Assembly: GCA_030373505.1 (NCBI GenBank)
Contig: JAUCYS010000007.1
Span: forward strand, 62,001 to 126,000
Length of the DNA: 64,000 bases
Origin: Parasphingorhabdus sp.
Lineage (GTDB): Bacteria > Pseudomonadota > Alphaproteobacteria > Sphingomonadales > Sphingomonadaceae
Direction of reading: 5' to 3'
This document shows positions 44,247 through 54,076 of this stretch, piece after piece. A model generated the notes under the pieces. The model saw only the letters and a program-made list of their open reading frames with translations, ran no database searches and was not told the origin of the DNA. The position numbers and the translations under genes were made by a program. How positions within the stretch are numbered: the stretch's first letter is position 1; every line of letters starts with the position of its first letter.

Positions 44247-45815
44247 TTAGCGTTCCCGTGTCGTGCTGAACTTGAGATCAGGATTGCGCTCTTCCTGATA
44301 GCCGACATCCCAGGCCGACTTGGCCAGGAACACCAGATTGTCGTCGCGGTCCCGGGCCAGCGAGCTCTGGTTGATATTGGCAAAGGCATGGAGCGTCGCG
44401 TCTTCGCCGCTGATCCAGCGCGCGGTCTCGAACGGCGCCTGTTCCAGATAGGCATCGACCTTATACTCGGCCTCCAGCCGCGACACCAATACCTCGAGCT
44501 GCAGCTGCCCGACCACGCCGATGATCCAGTTGGCGCCCAGTTCGGGATAGAAGACCTGGACCACGCCCTCTTCCGACAGATCGTCCAGCGCCTTACGGAG
44601 CTGCTTGGTCTTGGTCGGATCGCGCAGGATTACGCGGCGGAGGATTTCCGGCGCAAAATTGGGCAGGCCGGTGATCCGCACCTGATTCTTCTCCGACAGC
44701 GTGTCGCCGACCCGCAGGGTGCCGTGATTGGGAATGCCGATAATATCGCCGGGCAAGGCGGTGTCGGCAATCTCCCGGTCCTGCGCGAAAAACAGGATCG
44801 GCGAGTGGATCGCGATCGGCTTGCCGAGACCCGAAGGAGTCAGCTTCATCCCGCGTTTGAACTCGCCCGAGCAGAGCCGCATGAAGGCGATCCGGTCGCG
44901 GTGCTGCGGGTCCATATTCGCCTGGATCTTGAAGATGAAGCCGGTGACATCGTCGCTTTCCGGATCAATCGGTGCCGGTTCGGCGGGTTGCGGACGCGGC
45001 GAGGGTGCATGGTTGGCAATCGCCTCGATCAGCTCCTCGACCCCGAATTGCTTGAGCGCGGAACCGAAATAGACCGGGGTCAGGTCGCCGTTCTGATAGG
45101 CCTCGAGATCAAAGGCGCTATAACCGCCCTGCGCCAGCTCGCCCTCGCTGGTCAGCCGCTCGAGCGCGCCTTCGCTCAGCACCTCGGCCAGTTTCGGATC
45201 ATCGAGACCGGTGAACTGCTGTGACACGCCATCATATTGCTTGCTGCTGCCGGTCGGCTGGTGCAGCTGGTTGTTGACCAGATCATAGACGCCCTCGAAC
45301 TGCCCGCCCATGCCGGTCGGCCAGCTCATCGGACAGACGTCCAGCGCCAGCTTGTCGGCGACCTCGTCGAGCAGCTCGAACGGATCGCGGCCCTCGCGGT
45401 CGACCTTGTTGACAAAGGTGATGATCGGCACGCTGCGCATCCGGCAAACTTCGAACAGCTTCAGCGTTTGCGCCTCGATCCCGGATGCCGCATCGATCAC
45501 CATGATCGCGCTGTCGACTGCGGTCAGCGTGCGATAGGTATCCTCGGAAAAATCCTCATGGCCCGGCGTATCGAGCAGGTTGAAGACGATGCCGCCCCGC
45601 TCGAAGGTCATGACGCTGGAGGTCACCGAAATGCCGCGCTGCTGCTCGATCTTCATCCAGTCGGACCGCGCCCGCCGGTTATCGCCCCGCGCCTTGACCT
45701 CGCCCGCCAGATGAATAGCGCCGCCCTTCAGCAGAAGCTTCTCGGTCAGCGTCGTCTTACCCGCATCGGGGTGAGAGATGATCGCGAATGTACGGCGTGG
45801 TTTGGCGTTGGTCAT
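44247..45815 (-). CDS. prfC: Peptide chain release factor 3
   Basis: A 522-residue translational GTPase. The P-loop is SHPDAGKTTL, switch II is LLDTPGHEDFSEDTYRTL, the guanine motif is FVNKVDREG, and the C-terminal domains end LKFSTTRER. RF3 releases RF1/RF2 from the ribosome after termination. Two degenerate copies of its last 17-25 codons lie downstream at 43115 and 41738, separated by cassettes, so its 3' end seems to be an insertion site. The gene itself is complete and of normal length. Confidence 0.96.
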   Translation of the reverse strand: MTNAKPRRTFAIISHPDAGKTTLTEKLLLKGGAIHLAGEVKARGDNRRARSDWMKIEQQRGISVTSSVMTFERGGIVFNLLDTPGHEDFSEDTYRTLTAVDSAIMVIDAASGIEAQTLKLFEVCRMRSVPIITFVNKVDREGRDPFELLDEVADKLALDVCPMSWPTGMGGQFEGVYDLVNNQLHQPTGSSKQYDGVSQQFTGLDDPKLAEVLSEGALERLTSEGELAQGGYSAFDLEAYQNGDLTPVYFGSALKQFGVEELIEAIANHAPSPRPQPAEPAPIDPESDDVTGFIFKIQANMDPQHRDRIAFMRLCSGEFKRGMKLTPSGLGKPIAIHSPILFFAQDREIADTALPGDIIGIPNHGTLRVGDTLSEKNQVRITGLPNFAPEILRRVILRDPTKTKQLRKALDDLSEEGVVQVFYPELGANWIIGVVGQLQLEVLVSRLEAEYKVDAYLEQAPFETARWISGEDATLHAFANINQSSLARDRDDNLVFLAKSAWDVGYQEERNPDLKFSTTRER

Positions 45816-45878
45816 GACAGGTTTTCCGATGGAATTGGGACGCAGATAGACGGTAAATGCGGTAAATCAACCGTGTGC

Positions 45879-46778
45879 TCAGCTTTCCTTGAGCCGGATT
45901 TTCATGCGAAAAGATTGTTGAGCCCCGATATCCAGCATCAACAAGCCCGGTTTTTCGACAAAATTACCGTCGAACCCAACGGGATCCGCGATACCGGCCC
46001 ATGGCTCGATGCAAAGGTATCGCGCTCCCGGTTTCTGCCAGACACCCAGCATTGGCGTGTCTGGAAAATCGATTTGCAGCATTGGATCACCGGCAGCGCC
46101 CCATGTCAGGGACCGGCTTTGCAGATCATCCCAGATGATGGCATCGTCTTCGAAATCAGTGTGATTCGGCCGAAAGGTCCTACCGGTGACCGGGCTATCA
46201 TCGCGCTCAGCTTTGATGAGCCCGGACTTCATATCGATCCGGCGAATGGGAGCTGGTTCGGGCTTTTCGAAGATGATGTGATGATCATGGATGTCGCGGC
46301 CATAAGGGAGTGGCCAGGCGAAAGCGGGGTGGTAACCAAAGCTGAACGGCATCGGCTTATCATCTTCGTTGGTGATGGTCGCCGTCATCAAAAGGCTGTA
46401 ACCGGTGATTTCGAAGGCCATTTCTAGTCGAAATTCAAACGGATATTGCGCGCGGGTTATATCGTTCGCGCGAAGAGCAAATATGACGTGACGCTGGTTA
46501 TGCTCGACGAGTTCGAATTTCTGCCTGCGCGCAAAACCATGCTTTTCGAGTTTATAGACCGTCTCATTGAATCGATATTCGTTGTGGCGCAATTGGCCGA
46601 CAATGGGAAAGAGCAATGGTGCCCGGCCGGACCAAAAGGCAGGATCGGCATCTGTCATCAATTCTCGGCCATCGCGATCTTGAAGGGATGAGAGTTCTGC
46701 GCCCAACGGGTTGATTCGAGCTGATAGGGCGTCAGATTCTATGCCGATCCACGACTCAGAAGATGAAGCCTCACCCAC
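45879..46778 (-). CDS. Aldose 1-epimerase family protein
   Basis: A 299-residue galactose-mutarotase-fold protein: RINPLGAELSSLQDRDGRELM, LLFPIVGQLRHNEYRF, KHGFARRQKFEL (histidine), NEDDKPMPFSFGYHPAFAWPL (second histidine) and CIEPWAGIADPVGF with the catalytic glutamate. It interconverts sugar anomers or related hexose derivatives. No ATG exists before the conserved start. GTG 46778 is chosen, overlapping the pheT stop by eight bases; TTG 46814 is possible. It is the last gene of the pheS-pheT run. Confidence 0.85.
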   Translation of the reverse strand: MGEASSSESWIGIESDALSARINPLGAELSSLQDRDGRELMTDADPAFWSGRAPLLFPIVGQLRHNEYRFNETVYKLEKHGFARRQKFELVEHNQRHVIFALRANDITRAQYPFEFRLEMAFEITGYSLLMTATITNEDDKPMPFSFGYHPAFAWPLPYGRDIHDHHIIFEKPEPAPIRRIDMKSGLIKAERDDSPVTGRTFRPNHTDFEDDAIIWDDLQSRSLTWGAAGDPMLQIDFPDTPMLGVWQKPGARYLCIEPWAGIADPVGFDGNFVEKPGLLMLDIGAQQSFRMKIRLKES

Positions 46779-49221
46779 GCAACTCGCCACCCAGTTTGGC
46801 CGCACTGGCAACAACCTTGTTCGAAAGCGCCTTCAAATCCTCTTCGGTCAAGGTGGCGTCAACCGGTTGCAAGGTCACTTCCACCGCCAGCGACTTCTTG
46901 CCCTCGCCAACACTCGCGCCCTCGAACAGATCGAAAATCCGCGCATCGCTGATCAGTTTCTTGTCCGCGCCCTTGACTGCGCGAAGCAGATCGCCCGCCG
47001 GCAAATCCGCATCGACGATAAAGGCAAAGTCGCGGGTCACGGCCTGCAGCGCCGGGGGCGCAAAGGCGTCGCGCATATGGCCGGATTTCTTCTTCAGCGG
47101 AATCGCATCGAGGAAAATCTCCGCGCCGACCGCGCCACCTTTCAGTCCGAACGCCTTGGTGGCATTGGGATGCAGCGCGCCATAAGCGGCGAGAATCTTC
47201 TTCGGCCCCAGCCGCAAAGTGCCGGACTGGCCGGGGTGATAAGCGTTGCCGGCTTCGCCGAAGTCCATCAGCTTGTCGACCGGTGCACCAGCCGCCTCGA
47301 GGATCGCCAGCACTTCCGCCTTGGCGTCATAGGCGTCGAACTTGCTCGCCGCGCCGTCCTGCCAGCTCCGCGCGCTCTTTTCGCCCGCCAGCACCAGCCC
47401 AATCGTCGGATGCTCGGCGCTTTCCAGATAGCGCCGTCCGACCTCGAACAGGCGGATCGACGATGCGCCGCGGGCGCTGTTGCGCTTCGCCGCGGCGATC
47501 AGGCCGGGCAGCATTGAGGGCCGCATGACCTTGAGGTCCTCGCTGATCGGATTGGCCAGCGTCCAGCTGCCGCCGCCAAAGGGCGCGGCTTCCTTCTCGG
47601 AGATGAAGCTCCAGTTGACCACTTCGTTCAGCCCGCGCGCGGCCGCCGCGCGGCGCGCCTTGCGCTCGGCCAGCTGCTCCGGCGAAGCGGTCGGCTTGGC
47701 CACGCCCGGCTGACGCGGCAGCGGCGTCGAGGGAATATTGTCCAGCCCCTCGATGCGGACGATTTCCTCGACGATATCCTGCCAGCCGGCGATATCGCGG
47801 CGCCAGGTCGGCACGGTGACGGTCCATGTTCCCCGGCGAAGGCCGGGGTCCATCTCCCGCTCGTAATCCTTGGCACCATCGGGAGATGGGTCCCCGCCTT
47901 CGCGGGGACACGACACTGCAAAACCGAGCGCTTCCAGAATGGCCTTCTGCCTGTCCGCAGCGACATCCAGTCCACCCAGCGCCAGACATTGGGCCGGATC
48001 ATAGGCGACGGTGCGTTGCGCCGTCGGCGGCGTTCCAGCGCGCGTGACCGCGCTGGCGGTACCACCGCACAGCTCCAGCACCAGCGCCGTTGCCAGTTCG
48101 AGACCGTCGTCCAGAAACGCCGGATCAACCCCGCGTTCGAACCGCTGGCGCGCGTCGCTGGTCAGCATCAGTTTCTGACCGGTTTTGGCGATATTTTCGG
48201 GGGTGAAATAGGCACATTCGATCAGCACCTCGGTCGTCGCTTCGTCAGAGCCAGTGTTCGCACCGCCCATGATCCCGCCGATATCATGCGCGCCATTGTC
48301 ATCGGCGATCACGGTCATGGTTTCGTCAAGCGTGTACTCATTGTCATTGAGCGCCACGATCTTCTCGCCCGGTTTCGCCTTGCGGGCAACCAGACCGCCA
48401 GCGAGCTTTTTCACATCATAGACATGCAGTGGCCGCCCATGGTCCAGCATCACATAATTGGTAATATCCACCAGCGTGTTGATCGGCTTCTGTCCGGCCG
48501 ATTTCAGCCGAGCCTGCATCCAGTCGGGCGATGTGCCATTGCTCACGCCTTTGACGGTGCACGCATAGAAGGCAGGGCAGCCGTCCGGATCGTCGGTGCG
48601 GACATCGGGCCCGCTGCCGCCGCGGGCGATGTTGGCAATGTCCAGCGGCTTCAGCTTCCCGATCCCGGCGGCCGCCAGATCGCGCGCAATCCCGCGCACG
48701 CCCATGCAGTCCTGCCGGTTGGGGGTGATCGCAACATCGAACACCGGATCGTCGAGCTTGGCATAGTCGGCATAGCTGGTGCCAACTTTAGCCATGGCAC
48801 TTTCCGGCAGTTCGATGATCCCGTCATGATCATCGCCCAGCTCCAGCTCGCGGTAGCTGCACATCATGCCGAAACTCTCGACATCGCGGATTTTCGCGGG
48901 TTTCAGCGTGAAATCGCTGCCAGGAATATAGGTTCCGGGAGGCCCGAAAACCCCGATCATCCCCGCCTTAGCATTCGGCGCCCCGCACACCACCTGCCAC
49001 GGCTCCGCGGAACCATCATCAACTTTAAGCAATTGCAATTTATCGGCATTCGGATGCGGCCCCGCCTCCAGGACTTTCGCCACCCGGAACGGGCGGAGCG
49101 CATCTGCAGGATTTTCAATGCCTTCGATTTCCAGCCCGATGCTGGTCAGTTTCTTGGCAATTTCGGTGGCACTTGCTTCGGTATCAAGATGGGCCTTGAG
49201 CCAGCTTAGGGAAAATTTCAT
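46771..49221 (-). CDS. pheT: Phenylalanyl-tRNA synthetase beta subunit, with in-frame repeat insertion
   Basis: An 816-residue PheT: N-terminal [21 protein letters not shown], a tRNA-binding domain ([31 protein letters not shown]), B3/B4, B5, the core domain ([13 protein letters not shown]) and the C-terminal anticodon-binding FDX-ACB domain ([14 protein letters not shown]). ATG 49221 overlaps the pheS stop (ATGA). Residues about 438-465, between GFAVS and [12 protein letters not shown] in the B5 region, are encoded by a palindromic repeat ([19 protein letters not shown], then MDPGLRRGT) that other PheT proteins lack. The frame is maintained. Confidence 0.95.
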   Translation of the reverse strand: MKFSLSWLKAHLDTEASATEIAKKLTSIGLEIEGIENPADALRPFRVAKVLEAGPHPNADKLQLLKVDDGSAEPWQVVCGAPNAKAGMIGVFGPPGTYIPGSDFTLKPAKIRDVESFGMMCSYRELELGDDHDGIIELPESAMAKVGTSYADYAKLDDPVFDVAITPNRQDCMGVRGIARDLAAAGIGKLKPLDIANIARGGSGPDVRTDDPDGCPAFYACTVKGVSNGTSPDWMQARLKSAGQKPINTLVDITNYVMLDHGRPLHVYDVKKLAGGLVARKAKPGEKIVALNDNEYTLDETMTVIADDNGAHDIGGIMGGANTGSDEATTEVLIECAYFTPENIAKTGQKLMLTSDARQRFERGVDPAFLDDGLELATALVLELCGGTASAVTRAGTPPTAQRTVAYDPAQCLALGGLDVAADRQKAILEALGFAVSCPREGGDPSPDGAKDYEREMDPGLRRGTWTVTVPTWRRDIAGWQDIVEEIVRIEGLDNIPSTPLPRQPGVAKPTASPEQLAERKARRAAAARGLNEVVNWSFISEKEAAPFGGGSWTLANPISEDLKVMRPSMLPGLIAAAKRNSARGASSIRLFEVGRRYLESAEHPTIGLVLAGEKSARSWQDGAASKFDAYDAKAEVLAILEAAGAPVDKLMDFGEAGNAYHPGQSGTLRLGPKKILAAYGALHPNATKAFGLKGGAVGAEIFLDAIPLKKKSGHMRDAFAPPALQAVTRDFAFIVDADLPAGDLLRAVKGADKKLISDARIFDLFEGASVGEGKKSLAVEVTLQPVDATLTEEDLKALSNKVVASAAKLGGELRG
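47827..47910. repeat. Palindromic repeat element inserted in frame in pheT
   Basis: A composite inverted repeat: outer arms with CCCCGGCGAAGGCCGGGG (from 47831) and CCCCGCCTTCGCGGGG (to about 47908), and inner arms CATCTCCCG (47851-47859) and CGGGAGATG (47880-47888). The length is 84 bases, exactly 28 codons, and it stays open in the pheT frame. It is of the same family as the intergenic unit at 40288-40371. Confidence 0.8.
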
Positions 49222-50333
49222 GCGCCCACTCCTCCGCTCAGCGTCGGAACGTCGAGCGCGCCAAAGCCATAATGTTCGGTCCAGCGCAGATCGCCATCGA
49301 AGAAGGCGCGCAGGTCGTCCATGCCATATTTCAGCATCGCCAGCCGGTCGATTCCGCAGCCAAAGGCAAAGCCCTGCCAGACATCGGGATCCAGCCCGCA
49401 ATTGCGGATGACATTGGGGTGGACCATGCCCGAGCCGAGAATCTCCATCCAGCCGCCCTCATTGCTGCGGGAGTCACCGCCGATGATCCGGCGGCCCTGT
49501 TCGACACTGAATCCGACATCGACCTCGGCGCTGGGCTCGGTGAACGGGAAATAGCTGGGGCGCAGCCGCAGTTCGATATCGTCCCGCTCGAAAAAGGCGC
49601 GGACGAAGGTTTCCAGCGTCCATTTGAGATGCCCCAGATGGATATTCCTGTCGATCACCAGGCCCTCGATCTGATGGAACATCGGCGTGTGCGTGGCATC
49701 GCTATCGCTGCGATAGGTGCGGCCGGGAGCGATCAGATAGATCGGCTCGCCAGCGCCCTCGGTCCGCTTCGCCACATCCATCATCGTGCGAATCTGAACA
49801 GGCGACGTATGGGTGCGCAGCAATTTCGGCATGCCGCTTTCGTCGGTCTGCGGAAAATAGAATGTGTCGTGCATGGCTCTCGCCGGATGGGTGTCCGGGA
49901 TGTTGAGCGCGGTGAAATTGTGCCAGTCGTCCTCGATCTCGGGACCGGTGGCGACCGAGAAACCGAGATCGGCGAAGATTTCGGCGAGTTCGTCCATCAC
50001 CTGAGAGACCGGGTGAACACTTCCCTTGGGCGCAGCAGGCGCAGGCAGGGTCAAATCCAGCTTTTCGGTCGCCAGCTTGGCATCAAGAGCGGCTGTCTCC
50101 ATCGCGTCCTTGCGGGCTGTCAGGGCATCGGCGACGGCCTGACGGGCACCGTTGATTTTCGGACCCTGTTCCTGGCGCTCTTCCGGGGTCATTTTGCCCA
50201 GGGTTTTCAGCAGCAGCGAAATCTCGCCCTTCTTGCCGAGCGCAGCCAGGCGGATCGCTTCCAGCGCATCGCCATCGGATACAGCTTCAATCTGCTCCAG
50301 ATATTTGTCCCTGATCGCCTCGATGTCACTCAT
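49218..50333 (-). CDS. pheS: Phenylalanyl-tRNA synthetase alpha subunit
   Basis: A 371-residue class II synthetase subunit. The N-terminal coiled coil (residues 1-85) binds tRNA. The catalytic core has motif 2 in [22 protein letters not shown] and motif 3 in [24 protein letters not shown]. With PheT it charges tRNA-Phe as an alpha2-beta2 enzyme. ATG 50333 is preferred over the adjacent ATG 50336 by spacing from GGGAC. The stop overlaps the pheT start. It lies downstream of rplT, from which it is separated by a strong terminator. Confidence 0.96.
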   Translation of the reverse strand: MSDIEAIRDKYLEQIEAVSDGDALEAIRLAALGKKGEISLLLKTLGKMTPEERQEQGPKINGARQAVADALTARKDAMETAALDAKLATEKLDLTLPAPAAPKGSVHPVSQVMDELAEIFADLGFSVATGPEIEDDWHNFTALNIPDTHPARAMHDTFYFPQTDESGMPKLLRTHTSPVQIRTMMDVAKRTEGAGEPIYLIAPGRTYRSDSDATHTPMFHQIEGLVIDRNIHLGHLKWTLETFVRAFFERDDIELRLRPSYFPFTEPSAEVDVGFSVEQGRRIIGGDSRSNEGGWMEILGSGMVHPNVIRNCGLDPDVWQGFAFGCGIDRLAMLKYGMDDLRAFFDGDLRWTEHYGFGALDVPTLSGGVGA

Positions 50334-50400
50334 CATATTGTCCCGTTTTTGCTCGCCGCCCGTCTAGCAAGCCCTGCATAAAACCCAATGCGAAAAACCC

Positions 50401-50436
50401 AATAAAAAAGCGCCGCGAGATTGCTCCCCGGCGCTT
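50401..50436 (-). terminator. Rho-independent terminator of rpmI-rplT
   Basis: On the minus strand AAGCGCCG and CGGCGCTT form an eight-pair stem with a 13-base loop, followed by a T run (TTTTATT). It lies 21 bases after the rplT stop and upstream of pheS. Confidence 0.9.
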
Positions 50437-50456
50437 CTTTGAATTTATGAAAATGC

Positions 50457-50819
50457 TTAGGCTTTCGCCAGAGCATCCTGCGCCTGTTTGATGATGCCGC
50501 TAAACACAGCGGGTTCATTCATCGCCAGATCGGCCATTACCTTGCGGTCCAGTTCGATCCCGGCCAGTTTGGTGCCGTGAATGAACGTGCCGTAGGTCAT
50601 GCCTTCGGCGCGAACCGCAGCATTGATACGCTGGATCCAGAGCGCGCGAAACGCCCGCTTCTTAACCTTGCGATCGCGATAGGCATATTGACCGGCTTTT
50701 TCGACAGCCTGCCGCGCGATGCGGATGGTGTTCTTGCGACGGCCATAATAGCCCTTCGCCTGAACCAATAATCTCTTATGTTTGGTACGAGTAGTCGTAC
50801 CCCGTTTGACACGTGCCAT
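50457..50819 (-). CDS. rplT: 50S ribosomal protein L20
   Basis: A 120-residue L20: [70 protein letters not shown] is the standard rRNA-binding N-terminal half. It binds 23S rRNA early in large-subunit assembly. It follows rpmI by 39 bases, the usual rpmI-rplT order; the infC gene often found before rpmI is absent here. Confidence 0.98.
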   Translation of the reverse strand: MARVKRGTTTRTKHKRLLVQAKGYYGRRKNTIRIARQAVEKAGQYAYRDRKVKKRAFRALWIQRINAAVRAEGMTYGTFIHGTKLAGIELDRKVMADLAMNEPAVFSGIIKQAQDALAKA

Positions 50820-50858
50820 ATTCTATATCCTGTAAGTTAGAGAGTCGCTGCGGCGGGC

Positions 50859-51062
50859 TTAGCCCAGGCCGTATGGCGCCCATTTCTTGACTGTCCGAGC
50901 ATCCGCATCACACAATTTCTTGGTGCCGCGGTTCTGGCGGATATATTTGCTGTTATGGCTCATCAAACGGTGGCGTTTGCCGGCTACGCCGTGCTTGACC
51001 TTACCGGTTGCGGTGATCTTGAAGCGTTTCTTCACACCACTTTTGGTCTTCAACTTGGGCAT
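50859..51062 (-). CDS. rpmI: 50S ribosomal protein L35
   Basis: A 67-residue L35: [50 protein letters not shown], strongly basic and of normal length. GAGGAG lies upstream of the ATG. It is the first gene of the rpmI-rplT transcript that ends at the terminator at 50401-50436. Confidence 0.98.
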   Translation of the reverse strand: MPKLKTKSGVKKRFKITATGKVKHGVAGKRHRLMSHNSKYIRQNRGTKKLCDADARTVKKWAPYGLG

Positions 51063-51260
51063 TTTGGTCTCCTCTAGATGGTACCGTTACGGACACTTAT
51101 GGCAGCCCAACACTGGCCAGAGCGTCACATTGGAACGGCGTCTTTAGCTAGATTCGGCAGGAATGCAAGGGCAAACACTGATGTCAGACTTGTGGATTGA
51201 GCAAGAGAAGTTGTGCATAAGTCAAAATTTCAATGTTGGCTAAGTTAACTGGAACTCCAA

Positions 51261-52103
51261 ATGATCAAGTTCATAAAAAAATACGCAGGACAAGGTGCAT
51301 TCATTTTGGCATCGACAGCAATGTTTCTTTTGGCTTGCTATTCTCTGTATTTTGATCGGACCGCCACAGCCGCAGTGGCAGCGGCCTTGAGTTTGGCATT
51401 TGTAATTATTCAAAAGCTTCCGCTAATTGAGAATCTGGAAATTCTGACTTTGAAAGTGAAATTGCGACATCAAGTGTCTGAAGCCACTCAACTGCTGGAG
51501 AAGTTGCGTGCCAGCGCAGTCGTGTCCTCGAAACTTTCATATGTGCAACTTGCATTCATGAACAGAATGGGCAGTTTGCCTTGGGGAAGAAAAAGAGAGT
51601 TGCAGCAAGAAATTGATGCGATGCTCTCCAATCTAGACGGAGATAGCGTTACAATCGCGGAGGCAAAGGCGCCGTTGCTAACAATTGTTTCGTTCGACTT
51701 GTACCAGATATTTGCCCACTCAGTTACGCTACGAGTTCAAAAGCGTAGATCTGAGCTCGACAAAGCGATCCAAGAACATTTCAATGGTAAGCCCATCGTT
51801 CAATTAGACGAAACGTATCAAAAGCTGTCTGCTGAACGAAAAAGTTTGGACGCTTCCCGTAAGAAATTTAGCGATGTACTTTATGACCCACGATTGCGCG
51901 ATCTTGAGAAGCTTACGGAGAAGGATCTTCCGCTGTCCGGGCTTAACAAGAGTGAAATCGAAACGCTCGAGACAATTAGAAAAGAAGTTTGCGACCTGTC
52001 AAAAAAATGCTGGAATGTACAAACAATCACTACAGAAACAGAAGATTATTTGGAAAAATATCAGCAAGGAGATACAAGGGTTCGAGAGCTTTTTGACAAT
52101 TGA
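51261..52103 (+). CDS. Hypothetical membrane-anchored coiled-coil protein
   Basis: A 280-residue protein of unknown family. Two membrane helices lie at the N-terminus (about residues 12-29, GAFILASTAMFLLACYSLYF, and 35-53, TAAVAAALSLAFVIIQKLPL), followed by a cytosolic, heptad-rich region (LTLKVKLRHQVSEATQLLEKLRA; LDETYQKLSAERKSLDASRKKF; IETLETIRKEVCDLSKKC). The sequence is clearly AT-richer than rpmI or hisN on either side, which suggests horizontal acquisition. The ATG has no strong ribosome-binding site. No function is proposed. Confidence 0.7.
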   Translation: MIKFIKKYAGQGAFILASTAMFLLACYSLYFDRTATAAVAAALSLAFVIIQKLPLIENLEILTLKVKLRHQVSEATQLLEKLRASAVVSSKLSYVQLAFMNRMGSLPWGRKRELQQEIDAMLSNLDGDSVTIAEAKAPLLTIVSFDLYQIFAHSVTLRVQKRRSELDKAIQEHFNGKPIVQLDETYQKLSAERKSLDASRKKFSDVLYDPRLRDLEKLTEKDLPLSGLNKSEIETLETIRKEVCDLSKKCWNVQTITTETEDYLEKYQQGDTRVRELFDN

Positions 52104-52110
52104 ATGATCA

Positions 52111-52890
52111 TCAGTGATTACAAGCAATAGCCTCCAGCACATCATCGACCCGCGCCTGGTCGCCGATTGCCAGCACATGACCATCGGATTCCGCGTGTAG
52201 CGGTTCGCCGTTCCAGTCGCACATCATTCCGCCCGCACCATCGACAATCGGGGCGAGGGCAGCAAAATCGTGGAGCTTCAGGCCCGCTTCGCAGACCACA
52301 TCGACATGGCCGCTGGCGACCAGCCCGTAATTATAGCAGTCGCCGCCATAGATGATTTTGCGCGATGCGACCTTGCTCGCCAGGCCCATGAAATGCTCGG
52401 CATCATGGTCGTGAAACAGATGGGGCGAAGTCGTGGCGAGCACGGCGTCCTTCAGCTCCCGGCAGCGCGACGATTTCGCAGGCTTGCCGTTAAACAGCGT
52501 GGGGCGGCCGACCACGCCGAGCCAGCGCTCCCTGCCTATCGGCTGGTCGATAATCCCGATCAGCGGAAAGCCATCCTGCATCAGCGCGATCAGGGTGCCG
52601 AAGATCGGCCGGCCGGCGATAAAGCTGGTCGTGCCGTCGATCGGATCGAGCACCCATTGCCGCGAAGCACCTTCATTGCGGGTGCCATATTCCTCGCCGA
52701 TAATCCCGTCATCGGGCCGTTCGGCCTCAATGATCGCCCGCATCGCCGCTTCTGCCGCGCGGTCTGCTTCGGTGACGGGGGTCGAATCGCCCTTGGCTTC
52801 CTGGTCAAATTTTGCCCGGAAAAACGGGCGGATGGCCTCGCCTGCAGCATCGGCAAGCTTCTGTGCGAAATCGATATCTTTTGGAGTCAT
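52111..52890 (-). CDS. hisN: Inositol monophosphatase family protein, HisN type
   Basis: A 259-residue IMPase-fold phosphatase. Metal ligands are in GEEYG (motif A region), WVLDPIDGTTSFIAG and, near the C-terminus, GLKLHDFAALAPIVDGAGG, where the family usually has W-D. The pattern fits the histidinol-phosphate phosphatase subgroup (HisN) seen in actinobacteria and alphaproteobacteria, but inositol phosphatase cannot be excluded. It ends eight bases after the convergent hypothetical gene. The gap to prs holds a single palindromic repeat arm. Confidence 0.85.
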   Translation of the reverse strand: MTPKDIDFAQKLADAAGEAIRPFFRAKFDQEAKGDSTPVTEADRAAEAAMRAIIEAERPDDGIIGEEYGTRNEGASRQWVLDPIDGTTSFIAGRPIFGTLIALMQDGFPLIGIIDQPIGRERWLGVVGRPTLFNGKPAKSSRCRELKDAVLATTSPHLFHDHDAEHFMGLASKVASRKIIYGGDCYNYGLVASGHVDVVCEAGLKLHDFAALAPIVDGAGGMMCDWNGEPLHAESDGHVLAIGDQARVDDVLEAIACNH

Positions 52891-52912
52891 AAGCGCATCT
52901 ATAGCAATTCGC

Positions 52913-52934
52913 CATTCCAGCGAAAGCTGGAATC
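52913..52934. repeat. Single palindromic repeat arm (CCAGCGAAAGCTGG family)
   Basis: CATTCCAGCGAAAGCTGG with its flanks is a near-perfect palindrome of 22 bases and a variant of the arms at 40288 and in pheT. It lies in the 96-base gap between hisN and prs. Confidence 0.6.
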
Positions 52935-52986
52935 AGGGCAGGTGCGGATTGGGGCGGTGCGTTTTCGGCCTCGCTGCAACCAGAGA

Positions 52987-53922
52987 TCAGTCAAACAGGC
53001 TGCTTACCGAACTTTCATCCGCGATCCGCTTGATCGCTTCACCAAGCAGGGGAGCGATCGGCAGAACCCGAATTCTGCTGGAATCGAGCGCTGCTTGCGG
53101 AGTGCGGATGGTGTCGGTGATGATCAGCTTGCGCAACGACGAGTTGTTGACCCGCTCGACTGCCTTGCCCGAGAGGACCCCGTGGGTGATATAGGCGGCA
53201 ACATCGCTCGCGCCTGCCTCGAGCAGAGCATCGGCGGCGTTGCAAAGCGTACCGGCGCTGTCGGCAATATCGTCGATCATGACACAGAAGCGCCCTTTGA
53301 CATCGCCGATGATATTCATGACCTCGGATACCCCCGCCTGCTCGCGGCGCTTGTCGACGATGGCCAGCGGAGCATTGTCCAGCCGCTTGGCCAGAGCCCG
53401 GGCGCGGACCACACCGCCGACATCGGGAGAGACGACCATGATATCCTTGTCACCATGGCGCGACTTGATGTCCTCGCTGATCACCGGTGCCCCATATAGA
53501 TTGTCGGTCGGTATATCGAAGAAACCCTGAATCTGTCCGGCGTGCAGATCGACGGTCAGGACGCGGTCGGCGCCCGCTTCGGTAATCAGATTGGCGACCA
53601 GCTTGGCCGAGATCGGCGTGCGCGGCCCAGGCTTGCGGTCCTGCCGGGCATAGCCGAAATAGGGAATGACGGCGGTGATCCGCTTGGCCGAGGCACGTCG
53701 CAAAGCGTCGATGCTGATCAACAATTCCATCAGATTGTCATTGGCCGGATGACTGGTCGACTGGACGACGAATACATCTTCGCCGCGGACATTTTCGTGG
53801 ATTTCGATGAAAATCTCGTCATCGGCGAAACGCTTCACACTGGCGTCGGTGAGCGGAATATCCAGATATTCGGCAATCGCGGTGGCAAGCGGCAAATTGC
53901 TGTTGCCGGACATGAGTTTCAT
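52987..53922 (-). CDS. prs: Ribose-phosphate pyrophosphokinase
   Basis: A 311-residue PRPP synthetase: [20 protein letters not shown], the flexible loop [49 protein letters not shown] and the PRPP loop [20 protein letters not shown]. It makes PRPP from ribose 5-phosphate and ATP for nucleotide, histidine and NAD synthesis. ATG 53922 is chosen because GGGGAAA precedes it and the family starts there. It is divergent from nadE. Confidence 0.96.
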   Translation of the reverse strand: MKLMSGNSNLPLATAIAEYLDIPLTDASVKRFADDEIFIEIHENVRGEDVFVVQSTSHPANDNLMELLISIDALRRASAKRITAVIPYFGYARQDRKPGPRTPISAKLVANLITEAGADRVLTVDLHAGQIQGFFDIPTDNLYGAPVISEDIKSRHGDKDIMVVSPDVGGVVRARALAKRLDNAPLAIVDKRREQAGVSEVMNIIGDVKGRFCVMIDDIADSAGTLCNAADALLEAGASDVAAYITHGVLSGKAVERVNNSSLRKLIITDTIRTPQAALDSSRIRVLPIAPLLGEAIKRIADESSVSSLFD

Positions 53923-54076
53923 AATGGCGTTTCCCCGATACGGTAGTCCGCAAGACTCGCCGGCGGCATCCCATGACAATTTCGTGAACCTATTAGACAG
54001 AAGACCGTGAAATCTAAAGTCCGTAATTGTGTTAATTTCGATTGCCCGACCCTGTGGCCCTTTCTATCAGGGCGCG

